Below, piece after piece: positions 11,002-23,279 of a stretch of DNA of 64,000 nucleotides. Source of the stretch: Seminavis robusta (lineage: Eukaryota; Bacillariophyta; Bacillariophyceae; Naviculales; Naviculaceae). Where the stretch lies: contig CAICTM010000291.1 in NCBI GenBank assembly GCA_903772945.1, positions 1 to 64,000 of the forward strand. Reading direction: 5' to 3'. Each line of letters begins with the position of its first letter. Within the stretch, counting starts at the first letter, position 1. The position numbers and the translations under genes are program-made. The notes beneath the pieces are model-generated. The model was not told where the DNA came from. It searched no databases and saw only the letters and a program-made list of their open reading frames with translations.

Positions 11002-12784
11002 GGTGGTGATTTTTGTACGCTACAGTGCTTTTTTGGTGAAGCAACAATCAATCAATCCTTTGATGAGTGTCCATGCAAGGCCTTCTACGATCTGAACATG
11101 TATGTATCGCTTGGGTTGCCATCTGTCGTCGACAACAGCAGGCTGGTGGAACAGATCGGTTCTACCAGACTCTAGTAGCTAGCTAGCTACCCAGTACCGT
11201 AGCAGATCTTTTGTGAAAAGGTGGGTGGCTCTCGTGACATCGGTTTGACGTCAGTCACGTTGCAACTGAGTGACGAGTCGAGTCCCCCTTGTAAATCACG
11301 AGTTTCAATTCAATTCGAAACCTCTTCCACGCCGTGGAAGCAATTCACTTCGTCCAGCTCAGCAGAGACCATTAGTTCCGTCAAGGTCCTGCGGTGGGGG
11401 CTGGTGTAAATCCAGGGGTGGATCCAGGGAGACCAGAGGTAGCGGTACGATCGTCGGTCATGCAGTGGGGCATGCAGTGGTGTTGGTGTATGTTGGAGAA
11501 AGACCAGCGTTGGGACCAAGAGTGGCGCCTGGAGAAGAACGAGAGGATCATGGAGTGGGGACGTCCCGAAAGAACCAGAAGTAGAGGCCCTGGAGAAGGA
11601 CCAGAGTTGTGTCCTGGAGAGGCGCCGGGTATTAATGCAGGTCCTGGGGTGGGCCCTGGAGAAGGATGAGAGGTACCGTAGGTCCTGGAGAGGGGCCCTG
11701 GGGTGGTGGGACTTCTTGGAAGGGACGAGAGGTAGGTCCTCTTGGAGTCGGGCCCAGTGAATTGTCAGGAGTGTCTTGAGAAGTGGGCTTGGAGATGGCT
11801 GTACCAGGAGCCGGCGAAACAACAATCCTGGCTAGCAAAATAGCTGCTATGGAGGAAGCAATGGCCGTACCAGAAAGCTCTGGCTGTTTCAGTTGTTGAA
11901 GGGCAAAAGAGGGACTCCTATGACCAGCTGCGTACAGCCAGCGTGGCTCTGACCCAGAACCCATACCTTGTAATTGCAGATGCTTGACCTGAACCTCGCT
12001 GTAAAGAGAGATCCCCTGCCTATGATCAGAATGTGGCGCTGCGTCGTTGCCGGCCAATGTTGATGGCCTCCTCTGCGAGCCAAGACTACAGTATTCAAAG
12101 GAGGAGATAACATTGTACTTTCCTGACGTGGTGCCAAATTATAACGACCATCTTTGCATTCTGTAATAGAAAGCAAAGATTCCAAGAGTTCACTCTACGT
12201 TGAAGCAAATTCGGCGGGAATTGGGTTGCAAGCGGGTAAAGTGGCTTGTGCGGCCCAGCTCGAGAGCTGTCGTACCACAGCAACCTGCTGCCTGTACCGG
12301 TATCATCATATCATCATCTAATCTGTAAAGGCACAGTGCTATTCTGGTAAGCTCGTTGAGTCAGAATCAGCAATCAGCAATCCATGATCACATCCTCGGG
12401 TTTCCTGATCACATCTTGTTGTTAGTCTAGCTAGCTAGCTAGCTAGCTAGACAGCTGCTGGGCTTGCGAGCTGCATGCGTTGCTAGTCAGGAAATCCGGG
12501 TTTCTTAAAAACAGCAGAGCTACAGCAGTTTGGCTGAGCAAAGTCCTCAATATTTGTGATAACGTTAAACAGTACTCCAGATTAATCATTCATTAACAAA
12601 TAATGTAATGAGTAGGTACGATATTTGGAATTAAAGAAGGCTAAAGAGTACCAGGTATGCCCAAGAAGCTTCCAAGATTGATGGAACTAAGTTGACTTTG
12701 CTACTAATTTAATTATGATAAGACTCTCCAGAGAACCCATCTTAAACTCATTCTGATGTGGCAGAGTAACTGGACCGGAGTCAA
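11002..12784. other. Intergenic with purine-rich degenerate repeats and a CTAG run
   Basis: From about 11400 to 11760 the plus strand is G/A-rich with imperfectly repeated words such as GTCCTGGAGA and GGCCCTGGAGAAGG; the resulting open frames (Gly/Pro-rich on +, Pro/Ser-rich on -) are best explained by this composition. A (CTAG)6 run lies at 12427-12450. No gene was recognised. Confidence 0.4.
11246..11253. promoter_or_regulatory. TGACGTCA (CRE-like bZIP site) upstream of the EamA transporter gene
   Basis: A perfect 8-bp palindrome about 245 bp before the minus-strand start at 11001. The core TGACGT is bound by bZIP factors, including aureochromes, in diatoms. Suggestive only. Confidence 0.3.
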
Positions 12785-13892
12785 ATGAAAACCAGCAAAA
12801 TCAGGGCTGAACTCCCAAACGCAGCAAAAAGCACTGCTGCAGCAACATCCGCTGTCACACCAAACCGCAAAGCCTCTCAATCCGAACTCACAAGCAAACC
12901 AATAGCATCAATGAGGACTATACACCAGTCGCCTGTAGTAAAGGTCAAGGCAGCAAGACCTTATGTTGCGGCAAGGCAACGATGGAAGGAAAGAATGGCG
13001 ACAGAGCAGCAGCGGCGATTAGAGCAACGCGGAAGCGTTTGCTATAGAGATCATGCGGATGCAACGCATGAGCGACACAGCGACGGAGGTCGCGATGATT
13101 GTGAAGAACGAGAGCCTTTGATGAACGAGAGCGCTCCACTGCGGTTTTCACAAGAACGAGAAGAAGGAAGATGCGATGGCAGTACGGCCAATTTCACGAC
13201 CGCAGCAACAAGATTAGGCGACGACAATGTTCGGCCATTGTAAGTATAGTTATTGTTGCGCGCGAAACATTTCGAAATTGATTCACGAGTTGGGTCCTGA
13301 ACTTACCTTTGCCGTTGTTATCTTCTTCAGAACTTGTCGAGTAATGGTAGACAATGATGTACAGAAGCCTGGACGCATCAGCCTTGCAGGACTTGTCAGA
13401 AACAAGCCCGGTGCTCTTTCCTCCTCCACTCCCAACCCCGGCGATGTAACCTCCATTGATCGCCGCATGCAATCTCTTGCCGTTGCCCAACAGCAGGCAC
13501 GGAAGCATGCTCAAAAGCTAATCAAAGACAAGTCGGTCGCGACCCGGCGGCGTATACTCATGAATACTCTTGGGATGCAAAAATTCTACAAGGCTCTCGC
13601 GTTGATTCGAGAAGTCAAGGGTATCCGCGAGAATCTGCTAAGATCCTGCGCTGCGGAAGATCCTCTCTCCAAGTCCGCTGCTCGCGGAAAGATTCGAGTT
13701 TGCAAGCAAAAGTTCGAAGCGCTGCCGAAGCCTGGACGAGACCTTTTGTCGAAAACTGATCTTGTGGCGTCGTTGGAGCGAACCGAACTGGATCGATTGG
13801 GAAAATTGCGATGGGATGAATTGATACAGCAGGCACAAGAAAATCTGTTTGCATACCGAGAATGGGTATCCATCTCTGAAACCAGAGAGTAA
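12785..13892 (+). CDS. Unknown two-exon basic protein
   Basis: Exon 1 is 12785-13239 and exon 2 is 13331-13892. The 91-nt intron begins GTAAGT and ends TTCTTCAG, and the phases match exactly, giving 338 residues. The first half is Ala/Ser/Arg-rich and probably disordered. The second half is predicted helical and basic, with a block around LAVAQQQARKHAQKLI and another near FYKALALIREVKGIREN, ending in charged helices. No known domain was recognised and no transmembrane segment is visible. The clean splice phase and the change from low-complexity to ordered composition argue that it is a real gene. It converges on the eIF4G-like gene. Confidence 0.6.
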
Positions 13893-14289
13893 ACTTATTC
13901 ACATTTTTCTTCTTCTAGATACAATATTATCGTAGCTTGGCAATTGTTGCGTTTCCATAGTGATAGCGTTCATTCACATCAAACACAGTACATGTAGCTA
14001 CGCGCGAAGGGCTATCAGTGAATATGTATCGCTACAGTAGTGGAGAATTCGGAAAGAGGCAAGTACAGCGTAGCTCGGAATACCGCAAAAGGGGCACTAC
14101 GCGTTGTTGCGTCTTTTCCGTTCCTGAATGATTGCATCCATCGAGGAGAGATTGTCACATAATTGCTTGGTATTATATTATAGTTTTTTATTAAAGCGTG
14201 CAAATAATGCCGGCTGCTCGTTTATCTATTTCAGGTTTTTAACTTCTTGAGATATCTAGCTATAGCTACGAGCTTTCGGAGCATCATGC
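13893..14289. other. Short convergent intergenic region
   Basis: This is the 3' flank shared by the unknown protein gene and the eIF4G-like gene. It is A/T-rich and holds no open frame of note. Confidence 0.4.
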
Positions 14290-17200
14290 TCATTCGTTTT
14301 GAGTCACCATTTCCTTCACAGAGTCATACTTGGCTTTGTCGTCCTCTGTCATGAGCTTTTCCACCACCGACAAGTCCTCCTCCGTGACATCGCCACCGCG
14401 TACTTTCAAAACACCAGCTGCAAACTCTGCTGGTTTCCCATCGGTGCGAAAGTATTCCGGGGCATCCAAGAGAAACGTGAAGGAGAGAACTTCTTGCCGG
14501 ACCCAATATGCCACAATTGATGTCAGCAACGAACGTGCAAGAGGCGCGTCGATCTCAAGGTCCCTGAGGAATTCCAATGGATCCTTCAGTCCCAATGGAA
14601 GACTCGAGTTTTCAAGCTTCTTTTGTTGCAGACAACGCTTAATGACGGCAAGGAATTTTTGAACTTCTTGCTGCTTCATTTCCAACACGAGTAGAACACC
14701 AGCTTCAATGACAGCTGCGCCACGCTCCACAGAACCATGGCCTTCGTTGTCCCTACCAGCACCAACAAGTTCGTCAATGGAAAGAATGGCATCTGTGGTG
14801 TCACCTCCGATGAAATACTCCTTGAGGATGGTCTTTGTTTTGTTGCGGCATTCCTCGGGATCTGGAAATTCCACAATCTTGGGTGTGGCATTGGAGACAT
14901 CGATTTGGGAAATGACAGTCTTGGAGCGATTTGTAGGCGAGGATGGAACAGGGGAAGATGGAACGGGGGACGACGGAACAGGGGCAGGCGGCTTTTTTCT
15001 CTTGGGTTGCGTCTGTCGCTTATTGTAGACACCGGAAAAGCCATCATCCGAGACAGCTCTCCGTATATTGGCCCGCTTCGGCGGCACCGCCGTGAAGCCA
15101 TCGGCATCTTTCAGCGGTTTGCTCGAGTACGGTGAGCTCATTTTGTAATCATCACTATTGACACGACGACGCGAAGACCGGCCGCCATTCGACGAACCGC
15201 CCCAGTCATCGCTGTAGCTTCTGCGGAAAGCCGCAGCTTCTTCTTCTCGAACTTCCTCGTGAATCTCTGCAATCGTTTTTGCGTTTTCTTGCTTGCGACG
15301 ATGTTCCCAGCCTAGACGAAGCAAACGTTGAAAACGTATGGAATGAGCAAAATTTATACATTCGAATGTCATGGGTCATCGTACAACAACCCTGCGAAAA
15401 TTCAGCGGCGGCAAACACAACAAACAATAACCTACCATTCTCTTGCAGATCCAGGAGATCCACCAACATGAATTTGATACGACTGCTGATTTTGGGTATC
15501 GGCTTGTCTTCATCAGCCTTTTGCTCTCCTCCTCCACCCTCTTGTTGCGCCGATTTGATGGACGACATTTTCTTGGACCTTCCAGTCAAAAGATAGACCC
15601 GATCCCAACATTGGTACCATTTTTCTTCTGCCGTGGGATGGCACTTTCCTTTCTTGACCAGACTTTCGGCTTGTTCTCCCACCACTGTCATTAATTTGGC
15701 AAAGCATTCGAAATCGTCCTCGTCTGCCTGTTCTTTGTGAAAGAGCAATCGGCTCATGCACCAAATCATGATATCGAGTTTGATGAGACCCAATTTGAAG
15801 AGTTCCCCCAAGAATTGGACATGACCCTTGTACTTTTTGCGCAATTGCAGTACCTGATAATCCCGATCCATATCTTCCGTGGCGGTGGTATTGGCGGATG
15901 CGTCATCCATGATTTGTTTCCCGCTTTCACCAGCCGCCGCCAATGCCGCTGCCTTGGCTTCGAGTCGTTCGTCCAAACGAGCAATATGCCATGCCGTGTC
16001 GTGTTCGAATTCACTTTGACAGTGTGCGAGTATTTTCTTTTTCCAGTGCTTGTTGCGTTCGGCTAGATTCTTGCATAGCTGCGCGTACATGGCACTGAAA
16101 TGGGGTTCGGTTTGTGATTTTTCCACAATCATGGTCAAGATGGTCACTTGCATGGGCGACACGTCCATTGCGGGTTGTTGTTGTTGTGGTTGTTGTTCGG
16201 GTGCGTTGTTTGCTTCCTCTCCACTATTATTATTATTTTGTGGCTTGTTGACAATGGTCGTGGGTGGCATCAATTTGGCGACATCTTCTTCCAATGTTTG
16301 AAACAAGATGGGTGTCAACTTATCGATGGTAGTCCAACTGAGTTTGTTGAGTACCATGAGTGTTTTCCGGAGTGGATTCATGTCTTCATCGTCGACAACG
16401 ACAATGGCCGGAGTTCCTTCCATAGCACCTTCGACTACAGTCGCCGACCCCATAAAGATGGACCCCCCCAAACTGATATCATCGCGTTCGGACGCATCAC
16501 CTGTTTCATTGGTGACGACAGACGCCGATGCCGACGCCAGAGTGGCATCACCCAATTTACTACTCTTGATGCGCGTTCTCTTTTTGAGATGGAGTGGAAT
16601 GGCATTGGGATATTTGGTCATGATTTGTTGAATTTGTTCACATCGTCCGGGGTCATTCCAGAGACACTTGTGATGTGGATTCCAGACATCGATATCCACA
16701 CCTTCTTCTGGACATGTGGGAGTATCTAGATGCGTCAATCGAGCACGCATCAGAACGTCGACATGAAGTCGCACGACGTTGCGTTGAGGCGGTGATTTGC
16801 CATCTCCCTGCGTGTAGAGTTCCACATCGTACGCCGTCAAACGGGATGTGGATCGTCGGTAGAGTTCTCGTTTGGCAGCTGCGTCGTTGGCAGCAGCATT
16901 GTTGTTGTTATTGTTACTGTTGTTGTTTCGATTGTTGTTGTTATTGTTATTGTTGTTGTTGCCATTCTTGGCATTGAAGGATCCGTTGGGACGAGGTCTA
17001 TGGAAACTGTTGGCTCGACGCTGGACGTTGCTAGTGTTTCGGTTGTCGCTGGACAGTCCATCAAAACTGCTCGCACTGCCATGTAGATTTTGGGAGCTAT
17101 TGTTGTTTCGACCCTTTTTGAAGGAACCCGTGGCACGAGGTTTGTTTCTATCGTCCTTGTTGTGGTTGCTGTTATTATTTCGAGGACGCGTAAACGACGA

Positions 17201-17467
17201 CGTTGGATTCATGCGGCCACGAGGAGTGTTGTTGTTGTTATTGCCTTGCTTCTTTTTGTTGCTGTTGCCAATTTGGGTAAAGCCGTCGTCATCTGGAATG
17301 AACGGTTCTTTGGGATCATGAGAGGCAGATCGTCGTGCCGGTTGGCCGCCTCGATTATTGTTCCTTTTAGGACTCGCCGGAGCATTCCCAGTACCACCGC
17401 CACTACCGAAACTGCGGTTCCGGTTGTACTTGTTCTTGTTGTTGTTATTGCCTTGACCCGACTTCAT
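14290..17467 (-). CDS. eIF4G-like translation factor (MIF4G + MA3)
   Basis: Exon 1 is 17467-15436 and exon 2 is 15311-14290, with a 124-nt GT-AG intron in phase, giving 1017 residues. Residues 1 to about 200 are Asn/Gly/Arg-rich with RNA-binding-like RG and poly-Asn runs. About 362-690 is a MIF4G HEAT domain, starting near NPLRKTLMVLNKLSW and ending with LQENGWEHRRKQENAKTI.EIH, where the intron falls inside the motif (the Gly codon is split). A Ser/Arg/Pro linker includes three SSPVP repeats. About 828-975 is an MA3 domain (KTILKEYFIGGDTTDAI...). The family scaffolds eIF4A, eIF4E and eIF3 on mRNA. There is no obvious YxxxxL-Phi eIF4E motif and no W2 domain, so it may be closer to eIFiso4G or a PDCD4/NOM-type relative. 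The splice restores the conserved motif, which makes the gene model strong. Confidence 0.85.
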
Positions 17468-18886
17468 CTCGTCGCTCTTCTACCGTACTGAAAAGGATTC
17501 GATCGTGATGCTCGGCTTCGTGCTATGCGGTGAGAATGCCTCTTGGGGCTTCGCTTTCCTTGATGATCTATCTCTGCTGGTGTCGAAGATATCAACCGCA
17601 GTACTCTGATTACTCGTCCTCTATACTCCTTCTATCCATGCACAAACAAGGTGGTACCGTAATGTCTATCTATGATGTTGATGCGCTGCTCATTGACGTC
17701 CAACAGATTGATGACTGTCATGGCATTATTTGGAAGGGTCGCTTGCATGGATCTGAGGTTCCCGGAAAACCCGAAAGCAATTGCAACGGTTGCAACCAAG
17801 CAGATACAAGTTTAGGGTCAAGATTCAATCAATCATTCGTTGGACTTCCTCTGATTGGTTCGCCACGTATGATACGTACCGTACCGTACTGTACCGCCAT
17901 TGTGCAAGATCCTCTGCCAAGCTGATCGGTCACAATGGCGCGACCAAATTATTCATAAAACTGGCTATTTTTTGCGGACTTCCAACTGTTTTGGCTATTT
18001 TGACTGATTTTTGTGATTCACCCGCACAACCGACAGTAAACGCGAGTCGAGTCGAGTCGAGTCGAGTCTAGTTGTTAAATCTATGAATACATATCGGTCC
18101 CGTTTTGAAGATTTTTAAGTGGATCTTTCCTTTTCATTTTGCGGAAATGTGATGGAAATGGCGAATTGGCGGAAAACGAATTTTTGCAACACTTCGTTCC
18201 GATTACCAGTCACCGCTCCAGGAATACAGGTTTAGTCTAGCTAGTTGATGGACCTACCGTAGCTACACTTTTAAACTTATCCTCACACTTTGGGGGTGCA
18301 GCTTTAGAAGTGCTTAGCTTGTCTATTACCTGCCCCGTTTCTGTGGACGCATTAGCACAATGGCCACAGCTTTCGATCGAGAGCCGTCTAGACCAGAGTG
18401 CATTCAACTACCAGATACCCTCAGGAATTATTTCAAGCCCTGCGTAAGTCAGCTTGGACCTTGGGAGGTCCTGGATCCATGGAGTTGGCCTTTTGTGCGT
18501 ATGTACGTAGTGTACCCTGACCACTTTTTGCTACATGTACCAGTACCATAGTGCATTTTTTGATAGTTTTTTACCCTTGTTTTACAGAAAAAAATTCAAG
18601 TCAACTTTCAGAGCTTCCGTTAAATCCTGCTGAGTTCAACAAAGGCATTAAATGACTTGCTTCCTCCAACCTCTTCGCCGGAACTCATTTTTCTTCTGTT
18701 TTTGTTGAGGTCTTCACCGAGCAGCAGTGAACTGAAAACGGTAACAAAAGAAGTTCACCGCCCTCTACTAGGCGTATCTGCTTGCCAGAGAATCAGAGCG
18801 CTCGCTGTAGAGACTGCAGACTTTTTTTAAGGAGACCACAGAAGGACATTCCATTAAAAGAAAGATTCGATTCAAATTCATCCACC
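17468..18886. other. Intergenic, divergent promoters
   Basis: The region lies between the start of the eIF4G-like gene (-) and the start of the membrane-protein gene (+). It holds a five-copy GAGTC microsatellite at 18044-18068. Open frames are short and without recognisable features. Confidence 0.4.
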
Positions 18887-21800
18887 ATGACGACTTCCTT
18901 TGAACGCACCGTCGGTCCAAAGGCAGATTATCAAGAACTCGAGTACATTTCCGCCTTGCATCAGACGGGCGTTACTGGGACTCGGACAACGGGTACAATC
19001 AGTTCTCTTGACGTACTGAGATTTTTGAAGTCGCGACATTCCATCGATATCACACATGAACAGGCGATTGATATTGTGCGAGGACTCGGTGGAGTCGGCG
19101 GCGCCGATGGATCCCCCGAACTGAAAATGAGTGTGGCACGATCAGTAGCGGAACGCATTCGAAGTGAGCGCGAACAGCAGCGGTTATTGGACGAACAAGC
19201 CGAGATTCATCCCCACTTGAAGTGGACATCCTTAACGTCGTCAAAGCCGCGTGCATCCACGAAATCCGCCGTCTCGGCCGAGGCATCCGATCGGAATACA
19301 TCCCCGAAAGACGTCGATGAAGGAAAAATGCTCGTGGAGGAAGTGCTGAACCCAAAATTGCGCTACCTGGATCTTGTTCAAATGACCAGTATCATTCTCA
19401 TCCCTACCTTGGCCCGAATGGCGCAAGAGTGGAGACAAGCAAGTAGCAACAACCACAGCAATCTTGGTAATGACGAGAAGAATCAGCAGGAAACAAAGGA
19501 CGAAGACGACAAAGAAGAAAATGGGACAGCAGAAGAAGACTTTGCGCCTTTGGATCCTCAGCCGAACGGATTGTTGGAATTTGTGCTCGAAAACATGATA
19601 CGCGTCGTTGAGGCTCACGACAGCGACAATTTCAAGGGATCGGTATTGGGAGAAGATGTGGAAGTGCTCTATAAGGATAGCAAATTGTCTGACGATAGAT
19701 CTGACGAAAGAAAAACTATTCTTACCCCGGACCTGGTGGAGGCATTGCTGCTCGAAAATGGGGAGACGGAACGAGCCCATGACACAAAACTAATCCGGGA
19801 AATGGTTGAGATGGCCCAATCCAAGTCGGGTACCTTTGATGTGGAAGCATTGGCTAATGCTCTGACCTTGGACTTGCAAGACTGGAACGTTGGCTGCGAA
19901 GATCGTGAATCTACTTATTTTTCCGACGTCTTTGGACAAGCAAAAACCGACAATGAATTCAATGAATTTATCACTGGCGTGACCGCTGTAGATTGGGAAT
20001 CGACACGAGCATCGGCAAAACCAGCTTCGAAGGGGGCTGCCGTTGACGATGCTGTGTCGAACAAAAAGGACCACGATGGCGCGTCGTCTGATGATCAGTC
20101 GTCTTTTCCAGCCTCAGTAATGAAGGATGAACCAAGCACACCCGACGGAGAGGAAGAAGCAGCGCCACCACAGCCAGACTCTAGCATGATCCAAACGAAT
20201 GACATGGCAGAAATGGAAGCTTCAGCCACCCCCAGGGCAAAGGAACTCAAAGTGAAAGGATCTGCAAAGGTCATTGATACCGTGGTGGATGCGTACGCTT
20301 CCCACGGCACGTTGGCGCTGGTTTGGGTCACATACGTTTGTTATTCAGGTTCCTACGCTTCGTTGATCTTGCTCACAGATTCATTCCAAACAGAATGCCC
20401 TGGTAGAGGACCGCATGAACGGAGTTTCGGATGTACACTTGGAAAAACAGTGTATACATGGATTATCGTTGCACTCATATTGACTGGTTTTGGTTTCGCT
20501 GTGCTGGTCCCGTTGGCGTTCGGGAACCACCCCACAAAACGAGGACCTATTCGGATGTTCGTGGCGTCGGTTATGGCTCTAGTGATCACGCTGTAAGTCT
20601 GACCTTCACAATGACATGCTCGATGGGCATTTCTTGAAAGTGCTGTGTTGTCTCACTTATTGCTTCCAGGGTACCGTTTTGCGTTGTATATCGCCTGCAA
20701 AATTCGGACGTTGTTTTGTACGGACCGGTTCAAGAGCAGCTGGACAGCGACTCCTTCTACTATTTCGTCTATTTCACAACAGCCCTTGGTTGTATGCTAG
20801 GCTTGAACTATTTCGCGCACTTCGCAATTTCTTTTGGGAAAAAGTTTGGCCTGATTGAGAAAGACAACAACAAGCTATCTGAGAGCGGCACCGTTGGAAG
20901 GATCATTGGGCAGTTCGATACATCGTCGGAGGTCTCTCGCTCGGCAAGTGTTAAGAGAGCGGCTACAAGGAAGGTAAACGTTATGTTGACCAATGCTCGT
21001 CAAATGCACGGACCCGCTTTTGAAGAAGATAAGGTTCCTTTGCCCGATGCTGCTGCAAATGATCCAGAATCCAGGCGCAGTATCAAGTTAGCCAAGTCCA
21101 TTCGAAAGGCACAAAGTGACGCCGTGTTTCAAAATTTCACACTACGCGGTGAGAGGACGGTGGAGGCGGGCTCGCTGCTGTGGTCTTGGGGAATGATGCT
21201 ATCTGGAGGCCTCTGGGAGGTCGAAGGCATTTGGCTGCCTTCTCGAATGATCATTTTTCAATTGGCACAAGTTGCCATTGGTGTGTTCTTCGCTGTTGCT
21301 ATCTTTATCTTCGTCGAAATCGCAGCCGACGCAGCTGACCAAGCGACTGCAGAAATTGAGAGCAAGATACTGAAACAAGTGTATTATCCGTGAGTTATGC
21401 GGTGGGAGAGAAAGATGAGATTTCAGTGTGGCGCGCGGCATCTGTGAAGTGATGACTCGTTTCTCATGCTTTCTATTGCTGTGATATGTAGCCAATGGGT
21501 GATTAGTTTTGTTCCAACTGGTGGGGAGGTGAAAATGGCCTTGATACCCGCTGGAATCATTTCAGTGCTTGTATGCTTCGCTTTGACGCTTATTTACATC
21601 CCAAGCACCGTGAAGACTGTTCTCCGGTATCGTTGCGGCCAGCTCCCTTCACTCGGGGCGGAGGATTTTCATGGGTCGCGTGCAAAAGCTGACATGGTGA
21701 GACATGTTGATCAGGGCCATCGTGATTAGGGAATTCTTACTGTTTCACCTTTCTGACGATCTCCTATTGAACGTTCGATCCCAGACATACATGAACACTG

Positions 21801-22778
21801 CGAATGCCATTTATGGCATGTTGGCTGGAGGCACCTTATTTTTCGTACTCTTCGGTCTGCTGATATTTTTCTTCATATGGGATTTCACTCAAGACGTCAT
21901 GCTTCTGATCTTGGCATGGGGGATTGGCTTGACCATCACGACGCTTGTCAAGTCGTTGATGGTTTCCTTTTGCCGCAAGCGCTTGTTCCGAGCGTTTTAT
22001 CGGGTCTTCCCTGGTCGGTCAAATTATGTAACACTCGCTCTGGAATGTTGGTACATTGGGCTTGGTGGGGGAGTGTTGATCGGTCGCTTGACGCAGTTTC
22101 TACTTGCCTCGGCCTTTTGGATCGGGCGGATTGACGAGCCCTTCCTTGCGCCAAACGTGAACCTACTCGGGTACAAGTTTGACTATGTGCCTTTGAATTA
22201 TAGGTGCGTTTACTTTTGAGAGAACAGAGAGAAGTACCGTACCCACAGTGCCGTTGCCTCAACCTTGTTTCTTGGCCATCGCGACGCTCAGCTCTGAGAT
22301 TTTGATTCACGAGGCTCACAGGCACCCATTCATCGAGCGATTGGGAACCATGTATCTGATGCGTCTCCGATACCCCAATTTCGGAAGCAATGCGGGGGCT
22401 TGTTGGCGTCAGTTGTTCGTCATCACGCTGATGCCTTGGCTTATGAAAAATCGAGTGTTCTATGAGCAGCGTGCCATCGAATCCATCCATGACCAGAAAT
22501 CTGAACTAGAGCTTGAAATGGATGAGGACAAGCAGTATTTGGAGATCGCAGGAGAGCTGCTGGACGTGGGAGCAGACCAGGCGCTGACGTTTGGAAAATT
22601 CGGTTTGGGAACTGTGGACATTGGCGCCAGAGCCGTCGGGCAGGTTGGAATGGGTGCTGTTGAAGGTGTGAAGACGGTAGGGAATTTTGGAGTGGACACT
22701 ACCGATACCACTCGTCACGATAATATCAATCGTCGCCATGAGGAAGATCCTTTGGGCATTAGCGCTGTGTCTGTGTGA
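18887..22778 (+). CDS. Five-exon multi-pass membrane protein of unknown function
   Basis: Exons 18887-20592, 20670-21389, 21492-21696, 21785-22203 and 22292-22778 join in frame at four GT-AG introns of 77, 102, 88 and 88 nt, giving 1178 residues. ATG 18887 (context CCACCATGA) is preferred; an in-frame ATG at 18782 would add 35 residues. Residues 1 to about 480 are cytosolic-like, acidic, with helices around SSLDVLRFLKSRHSI and LNPKLRYLDLVQMTSIIL that may be EF-hand-like. From about 490 come roughly nine to ten hydrophobic helices, for example TLALVWVTYVCYSGSYASLI and LFFVLFGLLIFFFIWDF. A conserved-looking block MRLRYPNFGSN..CWRQLF precedes a soluble C-terminal tail with Gly-rich amphipathic repeats (GADQALTFGKFGLGTVDIGA). 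No family was named with confidence; it resembles orphan diatom membrane proteins. Transport or sensing would be guesses. Confidence 0.7.
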
Positions 22779-23279
22779 AGAGGGACACGCGCGCTCGTGA
22801 GTCGAGTCATGGTTCATGGAATACTTCCCGGTTACCGGTAGACAGTCGTACCTACCGGTACCGTATTACCAATATACAACCCCACTAGCATAGTAGAGGG
22901 TATGTGCAAAGGGGGAGTTGTATCGACTGGTGGGACTTACCCCGTAGTCATAGTAGACCAGTCACCCCCTCTTAGGCCTAAGTATGGCAATCTTGTATTG
23001 GGGTATAGAGATACGCATTGGACATTGAGAGTATTTTGCCGGGGGAAACCAGGCATTTGAGGGTATCCGATACTACTCAGAATCGCATTGGTAGTTGCAT
23101 CGGCAACCCCAAAATACAACATTTCGCCTAAGTATCTTTACCAAAATACAACCTCAATCGTACGAAGAACAACTAGTCACACACAAACGTTCCGCGAAAC
23201 TCAAAGACTTATTGTCCCGGAACCTCTCTCTTAAGCCTGAGAGAGGGTAAACGCCCAAATCTACCCTCCGAACCAACGC
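22779..23279. other. Gap before the Crypton
   Basis: No gene. Palindromic GGTACC/ACCGGT words occur at 22830-22865. Words such as AATATACAAC and AAAATACAAC recur (about 22870 and 23150) and could belong to the Crypton's 5' flank. Confidence 0.3.

Noticed and set aside
11394-12057. Gly/Pro-rich open frames on both strands considered as a gene
   Set aside because: Explained by purine-rich degenerate repeats; no splice partner or domain was found.
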